A stretch of DNA of 64,000 nucleotides. It comes from Kuenenia sp039794105. GTDB taxonomy: Bacteria > Planctomycetota > Brocadiia > Brocadiales > Brocadiaceae. The translations under genes and the position numbers were made by a program. A model generated the notes under the pieces. That model ran no database searches and was not told the origin of the DNA. It saw only the letters and a list, made by a program, of their open reading frames with translations. This document shows positions 1 through 8,474 of the stretch, in pieces. Where the stretch lies: positions 62,001 to 126,000 of the forward strand of contig NZ_JBDIWA010000001.1 of NCBI RefSeq assembly GCF_039794105.1, written 5' to 3'. Each line of letters begins with the position of its first letter. Within the stretch, counting starts at the first letter, position 1.

Positions 1-693
1 GATGCGGCAAACAATATCAGGCAAGCGGTTAAAGAAAACAGAAGAATTCAGACCGGTTTTTTCAAAAGAGTAACCCGTGAAGACGTCCGGAATGCGTTCA
101 TGAAACTTTCGACCGCAAACATATCCGATGGCCGTCATCGCGCGAAAAGTATTGTAGGGCTGTATCCGGTAAACCCTTCCGTAAAACTTATAGGCACGGC
201 CGTTACCGTTCGAACCTATCCCGGCGACTGGGCTAAGCCGGTAGAAGCCATAGATATTGCGAAAGAAGGGGATGTAATCGTAATTGACGCCGGCGGAACG
301 GGGCCTGCTGTTTGGGGAGAACTGGCTACGCACAGCGCTATACAAAAAAAATTAAGCGGTTTGGTAGTTTATGGGGCGGTTCGCGATACGGCGGAAATTA
401 AGCAATTGAATTTTCCCGTGTATACAAAATTAGTCATGCCTGATGCGGGAGAACCCAAAGGATTGGGGGAAATTAATGTGCCTCTGAATATCTCCGGAAT
501 TCAAATCATGCCGGGGGATTGGATAATCGGGGATGAGGACGGGCTTATGGCAGTGCCTCAGGCGGAATCTGAAATCAGCGTTAACTATGGCATGGATTGT
601 CTGGAAAAAGAAAATAGGATTCGTAAAGAAATATTATCTGAAAAAAGTTCTTTAGGAAGAGTGACAGATTTGTTAAAATGGGAAAAGAAGTAA
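1..693 (+). CDS. RraA-family protein, 5' end outside the window (possibly a hexulose-phosphate synthase/RraA fusion)
   Basis: The reading frame is open from the first base, so the gene begins upstream. An ATG at 100 exists, but the 33 codons before it read like protein, so I treat the gene as partial. The visible part is an RraA/demethylmenaquinone methyltransferase-like domain with the family signature GDVIVIDAGGTGPAVWGELA followed by GLVVYGAVRDTAEI. RraA-fold proteins include RNase E inhibitors and 4-hydroxy-4-methyl-2-oxoglutarate or oxaloacetate aldolases. In methanogens and some bacteria the domain is fused behind 3-hexulose-6-phosphate synthase. The N-terminal stretch here (NIRQAVKENRR) could be the end of such a synthase, but that is inference. 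The gene is followed after 39 bp by mcsA. Confidence 0.7.
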   Translation, partial: DAANNIRQAVKENRRIQTGFFKRVTREDVRNAFMKLSTANISDGRHRAKSIVGLYPVNPSVKLIGTAVTVRTYPGDWAKPVEAIDIAKEGDVIVIDAGGTGPAVWGELATHSAIQKKLSGLVVYGAVRDTAEIKQLNFPVYTKLVMPDAGEPKGLGEINVPLNISGIQIMPGDWIIGDEDGLMAVPQAESEISVNYGMDCLEKENRIRKEILSEKSSLGRVTDLLKWEKK

Positions 694-732
694 TGTTTTC
701 CCGCGGAAAGATTTATGGGGGGGTGACAAAGC

Positions 733-1233
733 ATGAAATGTGAATCCTGCAACAAAAAATACGCAACCGTGCACTTGACGGAAATCGTTGGTAATGTGAA
801 GAAAGAACGGCATCTTTGTGAAGAATGTGCGCAAGGGGTAAGCACGCAGATTGCCAAGGTACCTTCTCCTACAGAAATATTAACAAATCTTATTAATCAG
901 GTTGCTCCGGGGATAAACGAGTTATCCAAGATTGTCTGCCCTGTTTGCGGATTATCATATTTGGAATTTCGTTCACACGGGAGACTTGGTTGCCCTATGG
1001 ATTATACTGTTTTCAGAAAGGGGTTAATCCCTTTGCTTGAAAAAATGCATAGCAGCGCACAGCATGTGGGAAAGGTGCCTTCCAGGGCGGGGAAAGAAAT
1101 GATTAAAAAAAATGAACTCATGCAGCTTAGAAATGAATTGAATAAATCAATCGAAAAGGAAGATTATGAAAGGGCGGCTGAGTTGAGAGATAAAATATAC
1201 GAACTTTCGGGCGATAATAATGAAAATAAGTGA
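733..1233 (+). CDS. mcsA: McsA-like zinc-binding activator of protein arginine kinase
   Basis: This 166-residue protein has the McsA layout: CxxC pairs at C3/C6, C29/C32 and C69/C72, then a C-terminal UVR motif (about residues 130-160, LRNELNKSIEKEDYERAAELRDKI). In Firmicutes McsA activates the arginine kinase McsB and helps deliver substrates to ClpC. The fourth zinc pair is incomplete: C87 is present but the expected partner cysteine is D90 (GCPMDY). A G-rich ribosome binding site (GGGGGGGTGA) lies just before the ATG. The frame overlaps mcsB by 14 bp, which implies translational coupling. Confidence 0.88.
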   Translation: MKCESCNKKYATVHLTEIVGNVKKERHLCEECAQGVSTQIAKVPSPTEILTNLINQVAPGINELSKIVCPVCGLSYLEFRSHGRLGCPMDYTVFRKGLIPLLEKMHSSAQHVGKVPSRAGKEMIKKNELMQLRNELNKSIEKEDYERAAELRDKIYELSGDNNENK

Positions 1234-2287
1234 TTTGGCTGATAATACAGGTGAATGGCTTAGGGGAACGGGACCGGAATCTGACATTGTTATAAGCAGC
1301 AGGATTCGCCTTGCGAGAAATGTGGCAAAATATCCCTTTCTTTCCCGTGCTAATGTAAAACAAAAGAAGGAACTTGAGGAACTTATAAGAACAAAGATTA
1401 TAGAAGCGGACGTTGCCCCTGCCCTTAGTTATATTAACCTGTCAGAACTTTCTTCTGTTGACCGGCTGTTTCTCGTAGAAAGACACCTTATTAGCAGGGA
1501 ACATGCTGAAGGTGAAAAAGAAAGAGGCGTCGCTTTTGAAAAATCGGAAAATATTAGCGTTATGGTCAATGAAGAGGACCATATAAGAATACAGGTAATC
1601 CGTTCCGGCCTTGAGCTTCGGGAAACATGGAAAACGATAGACATTATTGATAACAAACTGGAAAGAAAAATAAACTATGCGTATTCATCGCAATTTGGAT
1701 ATCTGACGGCCTGTCCCACAAATGTTGGTACGGGGATGAGGGCATCGGTAATGCTTCATTTGCCGGCGTTGGGAATGACACATCATATAGAAAAAGTATT
1801 TAATGCCGTAATGAAGCTTGGCTTGGTAGTAAGAGGGTTATACGGAGAAGGGACGCAGGTCTCCGGGGATTTATATCAGATTTCAAACCAGTTTACCCTT
1901 GGAAAATCAGAGGCCGAAATTATTGAAATTATTGAAGGGGTAATTCCCAGGATTACCAGTTACGAACGGATTGCAAGAAAGGCCCTGATCGCTGAAAGCA
2001 GGGAACAACTGGAAGATCGCGTGTGGAGATCGTACGGGATGCTGAAGGTTGCACGCATGATTACTTCGGAAGAAATCATGCATCTTCTCTCGCAAGTGAG
2101 GATGGGCGTTAATTTGGGAATTATAAATGATATTGAAATGAAAACATTAAATGAACTTTTTGTTCTTACTTTACCGGGACATTTACAAAAGTTAGAAGGG
2201 CGCGAGCTTACTTCTTCGCAAAGAAATATAATTCGTGCGTTGTATGTAAGGAAACGGCTTGAAAAGATAGAAACTTTGAAAGGATAG
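1220..2287 (+). CDS. mcsB: Protein arginine kinase McsB
   Basis: This 355-residue protein belongs to the ATP:guanido phosphotransferase family and phosphorylates arginine residues on proteins, marking them for Clp degradation. Visible motifs are SSRIRLARN near residues 26-34, NEEDHIRIQ, the catalytic-cysteine motif CPTNVGTGMRAS with C165, and RGLYGEG. The C-terminal domain has RNIIRA at about residues 335-340, where Firmicutes McsB carries the phosphoarginine-sensing RDxxRA motif; the Asp is Asn here. It overlaps mcsA by 14 bp and clpC starts 7 bp after its stop, so the three genes form one operon. No ctsR repressor gene is seen in the window. Confidence 0.93.
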   Translation: MKISDLADNTGEWLRGTGPESDIVISSRIRLARNVAKYPFLSRANVKQKKELEELIRTKIIEADVAPALSYINLSELSSVDRLFLVERHLISREHAEGEKERGVAFEKSENISVMVNEEDHIRIQVIRSGLELRETWKTIDIIDNKLERKINYAYSSQFGYLTACPTNVGTGMRASVMLHLPALGMTHHIEKVFNAVMKLGLVVRGLYGEGTQVSGDLYQISNQFTLGKSEAEIIEIIEGVIPRITSYERIARKALIAESREQLEDRVWRSYGMLKVARMITSEEIMHLLSQVRMGVNLGIINDIEMKTLNELFVLTLPGHLQKLEGRELTSSQRNIIRALYVRKRLEKIETLKG

Positions 2288-2294
2288 GTGTTTT

Positions 2295-4775
2295 ATGTTT
2301 GATCGATTTACTGACCGTGCCAGAAAGGTTATGGCCCTTGCGCGGGAAGAGGCAAGGCGGTTTAATCACGAGTACATTGGGACAGAACATATATTATTGG
2401 GACTGGTGAAAGAAGGAAGCGGTGTTGCGGCTAATGTTCTGCAAAATTTAGATGTTGAATTAAAGAAAATACGTATTGAAATAGAAAAAATAGTGCAAGG
2501 CGGATCTGATCTGGTATCAGTAGGGCAGCTTCCGTTCACGCCCCGCGTAAAAAAGGTGCTGGAATATGCGATGGAAGAGGCGCGGGCGTTGGGACATAAT
2601 TATATAGGAACGGAGCACTTATTGTTGGGTTTGTTGAAGGAACAGGAAGGTGTAGCCGCGCAGGTATTATTGAACCTGGGCGTTAAACCTGCAGAAGTAC
2701 GGGAGGAAGTAATTGGTTTGCTGGGGTCGGAATCGGCGCAAAACAATCAGTCACAGGAAAAAGAAGAAAAGAAAGGCCGTTCCAAAACTCCTGCGCTTGA
2801 CTCTTTCGGGCGCGATCTTACACAGCAGGCCAGAGAAAAAGAACTTGATCCGGTTATTGGAAGGAAAGATGTGATTGAACGTGTTGTTCAGGTTTTATGC
2901 AGGCGAACAAAGAACAATCCTGTTCTTCTGGGGGAAGCCGGCGTGGGAAAAACTGCGATAGTTGAAGGCCTTGCACAGGTAGTGGTTCACGGGGATGTTC
3001 CTGAATTGCTGAGAGGACGCAGAATAGTAGCCCTTGATCTGGCAATGATGGTAGCCGGTACGAAATACAGAGGCCAGTTTGAAGAGAGGATCAAGGCGGT
3101 AATGTCAGAAGTAAAAAGGGCAAAAAACATCATACTCTTTATCGATGAGTTGCATACCCTTGTCGGCGCAGGGGGGGCAGAGGGCGCCATAGATGCATCC
3201 AATGTTTTAAAACCCGCCTTGTCCCGGGGAGAAATACAGTGTATTGGAGCTACCACTTTGGACGAATACAGAAAATATATAGAAAAAGATGGTGCGCTCG
3301 AGAGAAGGTTCCAGACAATTATCGTAGAGCCGCCTTCGAAAGAAGAGACGGTTGAAATACTAAAAGGACTTCGCGACCGTTATGAATCCCATCACAAAGT
3401 AAGAATTACCGATGAGGCATTAGAAGCCGCTACAGAACTTTCCATTCGTTATATTACCGGAAGATTTTTGCCCGATAAAGCTATTGATATAATCGATGAG
3501 GCGTGCGCCAGGTTAAGACTCAAAGCAACCACGCAACCGCCGGACGTAAAACATCTGGAAGACGAAATTATCCGGCTGGAAAAAGAAAAAGATGAGTCCG
3601 TGGCAATACAAGATTTTGAAAGGGCGGCACGGTTAAGGGATAAAGCGGACAAAATGAAAAAGAAAAAGGAAGTTGTCGAAAAAGAGTGGCGGGAAAAACA
3701 TGCTGAATTGGAAGGGGAGGTTGATGTTGAAATTGTTGATGAAGTCGTGTCGAAAATGACCGGCATACCTATCTCACGAATAGAATCGACAGAGGCAAAG
3801 AAACTGCTTCACATGGAAGAGGAACTTCATAAAATGGTGATAAGCCAGGAAGAGGCAACCAGGGCAATTTCCAAGGCAATCAGAAGATCACGCGCGAGAC
3901 TAAAAAATCCAAATCGCCCTGTGGCCTCTTTTATTTTTGTAGGCCCTTCCGGTGTTGGCAAGACACATTTGGCAAGATCTCTCGCTAAATTGGTTTTTGG
4001 AGAAGAAGGTTCTCTTGTACAGATTGATATGTCAGAGTACATGGAAAAGCACAGTATTTCGCGATTAATAGGAGCTCCTCCGGGTTATATCGGCTACGAG
4101 GAAGGTGGGCAGTTAACTGAAAAAATTCGCCGCCGTCCTTATGCGGTTGTTTTATTAGATGAGATTGAAAAGGCGCATCCGGATGTTTTTAACATGATGT
4201 TACAGATCATGGATGAAGGAAAACTTACCGATAGTTTCGGCAGGCATGTTGATTTCCGGAATGTTATCATTATTATGACCTCAAATATTGGTGCGGAGGT
4301 TATTAAAAATCAGGCCTCTTTAGGATTTCGCAAAGCTTCAGAGAAGGATAACTACGAGGTAATGAAAGAACAATTGAAAAAGGAGGTAGAAAAACATTTT
4401 CGTCCGGAGTTTTTAAACAGAATAGATAATATTATTGTTTTTAAACCTTTAAACAAAGATGATTTGAAGAAGATTGTTGAAATTGAACTTGTTGACGTGA
4501 AAAAGAGATTGGAACCGTATCAAATCAGCATTACAATGACGGATGAATCGTTGGATTTCCTTATAGACAAGGGATATGATCAAAATTTTGGCGCCCGGCC
4601 ACTCAGGAGGGCTATTGAAAATTATTTAGAAGATCCTCTTTCTGAGGAAATTTTGCAGGGACGATTCGAAGGAAAATCCAGTGTGAAAGTTTTATTGCAA
4701 GATGGCAAGCTGGTGTTCGAGGATATTGTTGAAGAACCGGAACCGGTGCTGGTAAATGCTGAAAATGGCATTTAA
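2295..4775 (+). CDS. clpC: ClpC, AAA+ unfoldase of the Clp protease
   Basis: This 826-residue Hsp100 protein has a double Clp-N domain (residues 1-150), a first AAA module with Walker A GEAGVGKT and Walker B ILFIDELH, and a UVR-type middle domain (about 415-470, DFERAARLRDKADKMKKKKE). The second AAA module has GPSGVGKTHLARSLA and VVLLDEIEKAH. A SLGFR sequence about two thirds into the second module fits the ClpP-docking loop. It unfolds proteins for ClpP, and in Firmicutes its N-domain recognises phosphoarginine made by McsB. The middle domain and operon position mark it as ClpC rather than ClpB or ClpA. clpP is not in the window. Confidence 0.96.
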   Translation: MFDRFTDRARKVMALAREEARRFNHEYIGTEHILLGLVKEGSGVAANVLQNLDVELKKIRIEIEKIVQGGSDLVSVGQLPFTPRVKKVLEYAMEEARALGHNYIGTEHLLLGLLKEQEGVAAQVLLNLGVKPAEVREEVIGLLGSESAQNNQSQEKEEKKGRSKTPALDSFGRDLTQQAREKELDPVIGRKDVIERVVQVLCRRTKNNPVLLGEAGVGKTAIVEGLAQVVVHGDVPELLRGRRIVALDLAMMVAGTKYRGQFEERIKAVMSEVKRAKNIILFIDELHTLVGAGGAEGAIDASNVLKPALSRGEIQCIGATTLDEYRKYIEKDGALERRFQTIIVEPPSKEETVEILKGLRDRYESHHKVRITDEALEAATELSIRYITGRFLPDKAIDIIDEACARLRLKATTQPPDVKHLEDEIIRLEKEKDESVAIQDFERAARLRDKADKMKKKKEVVEKEWREKHAELEGEVDVEIVDEVVSKMTGIPISRIESTEAKKLLHMEEELHKMVISQEEATRAISKAIRRSRARLKNPNRPVASFIFVGPSGVGKTHLARSLAKLVFGEEGSLVQIDMSEYMEKHSISRLIGAPPGYIGYEEGGQLTEKIRRRPYAVVLLDEIEKAHPDVFNMMLQIMDEGKLTDSFGRHVDFRNVIIIMTSNIGAEVIKNQASLGFRKASEKDNYEVMKEQLKKEVEKHFRPEFLNRIDNIIVFKPLNKDDLKKIVEIELVDVKKRLEPYQISITMTDESLDFLIDKGYDQNFGARPLRRAIENYLEDPLSEEILQGRFEGKSSVKVLLQDGKLVFEDIVEEPEPVLVNAENGI

Positions 4776-4800
4776 TTAATTTGAGATATGCCAACAAACT

Positions 4801-4843
4801 ATGGGCGAAGCATTTGCCAGTTTATAGCAAATGCTTCGCCCAT
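4801..4843. repeat. Perfect 17-bp inverted repeat, GGGCGAAGCATTTGC family
   Basis: Arms ATGGGCGAAGCATTTGC (4801-4817) and its exact complement (4827-4843) flank a 9-nt loop, 25 bp after the clpC stop. No T-run follows. The arm core recurs in the larger element at 34116-34188, so this is a dispersed palindromic repeat rather than only a terminator. Confidence 0.8.
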
Positions 4844-5041
4844 ACGCTATGCAAATAGGGGTGTAACATTAAATAAAAATTTGTTGGATAACATTATTAC
4901 ATAAAGCAGCATTATAGAATCATTTCCGGCTTACATTTCTTTTTTTTTTAGCGGCAACAAATAATCCTTTGAAAATATCCAGGCTCTGCAAGCGTCGCTT
5001 AATGTGTTTTTAATACCATAATTCTTGTTGGTAAAAATTTT

Positions 5042-5067
5042 AAAAGGGCTTTTTTTTGCCCTTTTTT
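5042..5067 (+). terminator. Rho-independent terminator before radA
   Basis: The stem AAAAGGGC/GCCCTTTT with an 8-T loop is followed by a T-run. It lies 47 bp upstream of the radA start. It may end clpC transcription or sit in the radA leader. Confidence 0.65.
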
Positions 5068-5113
5068 ATTTTGGTGCACGAAACAATTGAGGGGTGAATA
5101 ACTCTCACGATAC

Positions 5114-6475
5114 ATGGCGAAAACATCTGTTGTTTACGTCTGCCAAAGTTGCGGATGGAAAAGTTTAAAGTGGGTAGGGCGTTGTGGCGGTTGCGGAGAA
5201 TGGGATTCCACTGTCGAGGAATATAGTAATGATTCCGTTGGTGCTACTTCTTTGTCGGCCGTGCTTGACAGGCAACTTCCCACCCCTATAACTGAGATAA
5301 AACTCCAGGATTGTCCTTGTATCGAAATGGGAATCGGCGAATTCGACAGAATTCTGGGGGGAGGTTTGGTTGCTGGTTCTGCGGTATTGATCGGCGGAAC
5401 TCCGGGAATTGGCAAATCAACACTCCTTTTACAGGTATGCCAGCATGTCAGTCAAAAAGGATATACCACGCTCTACGTCACAGGAGAAGAATCCGTTGCT
5501 CAAACAAAACTCAGGGCGGAGCGGCTATCCGTATTGTCACCTAAATTACTCGTTGTTTCTGAGACAAATTTAGATTTTATATTAGAAAATATCCACAACA
5601 CACATCCTACCCTGGTGGTGATTGATTCCATCCAAATGATTTATAAGCCCCAGCTAGAATCCTCTCCGGGCACCGTTGCCCAGGTACGGCAATGCGCAAA
5701 TGAACTGATTTTTACCGCGAAATCTACGGGTTCGGCAATATTTCTGGTAGGACACGTAACCAAACAAGGTATAATTGCAGGTCCAAAGGTGTTGGAGCAC
5801 ATGGCTGATACCGTTTTGTACTTTGAGGGAGAAAAATTTCAATGCTATCGCATTCTAAGGGTTGTTAAGAACCGATTTGGATCCACGGATGAGATTGGAA
5901 TCTTTGAGATGAGAAAAAACGGATTACATCCTGTTGACAATCCATCAGAGATTTTTATTTCACAGGGGATGAGAGTAAGCGCAGGTTCTACAATTATTCC
6001 CTGTATGGAAGGAACACGCGCTTTGCTGGTAGAAATTCAGGCTCTTGCAACAAAGGCAACATTTGGCATGCCGGAAAGAAAAGTCAGCGGCGTTGACTAC
6101 AACAGGGTATCGATGCTCCTTGCCATACTTGAAAAGCGAATTGGTTTAAAATTGGGAGGACAGGACATCTTTGTGAATATTGTAGGGGGGGTTCATGTTT
6201 ACGAACCTGCGGCGGATCTTGGTATCGCAATGACAATTGCCTCAAGTTTTAAAGAGAAACCAATACCTCCGGATATGGTAGTCATTGGCGAGGTTGGCCT
6301 TGGCGGTGAAGTGCGAAGTGTAAATCAAATTGAAATCAGATTAAAAGAAGCTCAACGGTTGGGTTTTAAAAGAGCTGTTATTCCAAAAGATAACGCTAAA
6401 GGGTTAGGAAAAGATTTTGGGATTGAATTAATTGAAATATGTTACCTTTCAGAAGCCGTAGAAATAATTGGGTGA
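5114..6475 (+). CDS. radA: RadA/Sms DNA repair helicase
   Basis: This 453-residue protein has all parts of RadA: an N-terminal C4 zinc finger (C10, C13, C24, C27), a RecA-like ATPase with Walker A GGTPGIGKST near residues 94-103, the RadA-specific KNRFGS motif near 250, and a Lon-protease-like C-terminal domain. RadA promotes branch migration and processing of recombination intermediates with RecA. The ATG at 5114 gives the canonical N-terminus MAKTSVVYVC. The next gene starts right after its stop. Confidence 0.95.
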   Translation: MAKTSVVYVCQSCGWKSLKWVGRCGGCGEWDSTVEEYSNDSVGATSLSAVLDRQLPTPITEIKLQDCPCIEMGIGEFDRILGGGLVAGSAVLIGGTPGIGKSTLLLQVCQHVSQKGYTTLYVTGEESVAQTKLRAERLSVLSPKLLVVSETNLDFILENIHNTHPTLVVIDSIQMIYKPQLESSPGTVAQVRQCANELIFTAKSTGSAIFLVGHVTKQGIIAGPKVLEHMADTVLYFEGEKFQCYRILRVVKNRFGSTDEIGIFEMRKNGLHPVDNPSEIFISQGMRVSAGSTIIPCMEGTRALLVEIQALATKATFGMPERKVSGVDYNRVSMLLAILEKRIGLKLGGQDIFVNIVGGVHVYEPAADLGIAMTIASSFKEKPIPPDMVVIGEVGLGGEVRSVNQIEIRLKEAQRLGFKRAVIPKDNAKGLGKDFGIELIEICYLSEAVEIIG

Positions 6476-6480
6476 ACTCA

Positions 6481-7479
6481 ATGAATACACAGTTTAAAAA
6501 AACCAATATGTTTTTTAGTATTATCTTCTGTATGCTATCTTTTCATGTTGCGGGTGCAATTCGCGCGGAAACATATGAGGATGGGAAGATTAAGGTGAGG
6601 CATAAAGAATTATCCATTAAAACAAACAGGGGTTCTTTGCAATTCAATCATCCTTATGAAATGAACAGTGATGTTATCGGCAATGTATTATCGCAGATTT
6701 ATTTCGAAGAAAAGGGGCTTTTGAAAAAGAGTACATCTGTGAACGTCTTTCAGGATGACGAAATCAGCAGGCTTGTGCCCTTGATTATCCAGGCCTTTTC
6801 CGTTGCAACTCCTGCACAGGTAATAGAGGTTGTTTCGTACTCAGGGCGGCCGTTTTTCGCGGATAAACAGAACTACTGCGTTATGTTTATGAGGGATAGC
6901 CGTCTCAATATCGTTTTTAGCCGGGTACAAAAGTTCCAAACGTACAGCGATTTGGTGTCTGAGAAAAAAGGGATGGGTACGGCAAAGGAAGACCCTACTA
7001 AGATAAAAGGCAGTCGTTTTTGGACGTTATTGCCTGCGTATGGACAAGCATTTGAACCTGGGCACAAAAACTGGCTGGTTATGAACATATCAGAAGAAAC
7101 ATACCGGAGTCCTGAAATAAAAAAACCTGACATTGCCGGGTCAGGCGGGTCTGATTTCTATGGCCAACCGCAAAAAAGAGGAAAAGTTGGCAGCAATATT
7201 CACTCTTCATCCGGTTATCAACAAGTGGAACCTGGCGCGAATGTCGTTCAAAGGGAAAGTAAAATCAAAGCCAAATTACTTATATTGCGCGAACTACTCA
7301 ATGACGGGATTCTTTTGCAGGAAGACTATGATTATAAAAAGGAAATGCTTTTGAATAATGGAATGAATGATATGGATATAAAAAATCAGCTCAGGGAAAT
7401 AAAAGATTTACTGGAGGAGGGGTTTATTACAGAAGAAGACCATAGTAGAAAGAAAAAGGCGTTGCTTGATTTGTTTTAA
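6481..7479 (+). CDS. Secreted protein with two C-terminal SHOCT-like motifs, function unknown
   Basis: I chose the ATG at 6481 because it follows the radA stop directly and gives a Sec signal peptide (hydrophobic segment about residues 10-25, likely cleavage after IRA). An ATG at 6439 inside radA is also in frame. The roughly 230-residue middle part is not recognised. The C-terminus carries two tandem copies of a SHOCT-like helical motif (KLLILRELLNDGILLQEDYD and QLREIKDLLEEGFITEEDHS, each followed by a basic KK..LL stretch). SHOCT motifs are short oligomerisation elements, usually found once at a protein end. Confidence 0.75.
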   Translation: MNTQFKKTNMFFSIIFCMLSFHVAGAIRAETYEDGKIKVRHKELSIKTNRGSLQFNHPYEMNSDVIGNVLSQIYFEEKGLLKKSTSVNVFQDDEISRLVPLIIQAFSVATPAQVIEVVSYSGRPFFADKQNYCVMFMRDSRLNIVFSRVQKFQTYSDLVSEKKGMGTAKEDPTKIKGSRFWTLLPAYGQAFEPGHKNWLVMNISEETYRSPEIKKPDIAGSGGSDFYGQPQKRGKVGSNIHSSSGYQQVEPGANVVQRESKIKAKLLILRELLNDGILLQEDYDYKKEMLLNNGMNDMDIKNQLREIKDLLEEGFITEEDHSRKKKALLDLF

Positions 7480-7588
7480 TTACAAAGGTATCAATGCAAA
7501 AAATCCATATTGGAAGATTGATAAAAAATATGATCATTACGTGTGTCCAGCTTAATATACGGCAGACTCCTTATTAAGGATAAAACAT

Positions 7589-8347
7589 ATGCAGATTTTG
7601 CTCACAAATGATGATGGTATTTATGCACCGGGAATCGCTTCGTTAAAACGCTATATTCAGGATCTGGGAACCGTTACCGTTGTTGCGCCGGATATTGAGC
7701 AAAGCGGCGTGGGGCATTCCATCACTTTCAACCAACCCTTGCGTATCAGGGAAGTGCACATGAACAATGAATTTATCGGGTACGGCGTTAACGGTTCGCC
7801 GGCCGATTGTGTAAAACTTGCCGTAAATGAGATTATGCAGGAGAAACCTGACATTGTCATATCGGGACTAAATATGGGGGCAAACGTGGGTATCCACATC
7901 CTTTATTCCGGAACGGTAGCGGCGGCGGTGGAAGCCACGGTAATGGGATTTTCATCCATCGCGGTTTCCTTCGAAATAACAGAACACTATGATGACATCC
8001 ACAGGGCGGCAGAGGTAGCAAAAGGCGTTATACAACGTATTTTAAGCAATAAACTCCCCAAAAATTTACTCTTAAACGTAAACATCCCTGCAATTCCGCC
8101 TGATCAGATAAAAGGGATCAAGATAACGCACCAATTCACCCAGGACTTTAAAGAAGTCTTTCAAAAGCGTATTGACCCAAGCGGCAGGGCTTATTACTGG
8201 TTGACAGGAACAGATAAATCCAAATACCATGAAGAAGGAACCGATCTGAGTGCGCTTAGTGACGGGTATATCTCCATTACCCCCCTTCGTTATGACCGCA
8301 CAGATTACCAACATCATAAAATAATTGAGGGGTGGGATTGGCAATAG
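7589..8347 (+). CDS. surE: 5'/3'-nucleotidase SurE
   Basis: This 252-residue survival protein SurE starts MQILLTNDDGIYAPG, where the adjacent Asp residues in NDDG bind the catalytic metal. Further motifs are APDIEQSGVGHSIT, VNGSPADCVKLA and SGLNMGANVG. It dephosphorylates nucleoside monophosphates and is linked to stationary-phase survival. It stands alone, with 109 bp upstream and a convergent protease gene downstream. Confidence 0.95.
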   Translation: MQILLTNDDGIYAPGIASLKRYIQDLGTVTVVAPDIEQSGVGHSITFNQPLRIREVHMNNEFIGYGVNGSPADCVKLAVNEIMQEKPDIVISGLNMGANVGIHILYSGTVAAAVEATVMGFSSIAVSFEITEHYDDIHRAAEVAKGVIQRILSNKLPKNLLLNVNIPAIPPDQIKGIKITHQFTQDFKEVFQKRIDPSGRAYYWLTGTDKSKYHEEGTDLSALSDGYISITPLRYDRTDYQHHKIIEGWDWQ

Positions 8348-8405
8348 AAACAATGGTAACACTTTAGTCTTTTGAAAAACGTATTCTCTTAAATTGGAGA
8401 AAAAA

Positions 8406-8419
8406 GCAGGTATGCCTGC
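8406..8419. terminator. Small hairpin between convergent surE and the S41 protease gene
   Basis: GCAGG and CCTGC can pair across a 4-nt loop midway between the two gene ends. There is no strong T-run, so the assignment is weak. Confidence 0.25.
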
Positions 8420-8474
8420 CCCTTGCCCGTAGTAAAAAATCCATGAATTAATGCCCATTCTCTTATTAGTTATT

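Larger units (their letters stand above)
4776..5113. other. Intergenic spacer between clpC and radA
   Basis: No convincing gene is seen. The spacer holds the perfect palindrome at 4801-4843 and a hairpin with a T-run at 5042-5067, both listed separately. It is otherwise AT-rich. Confidence 0.6.
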
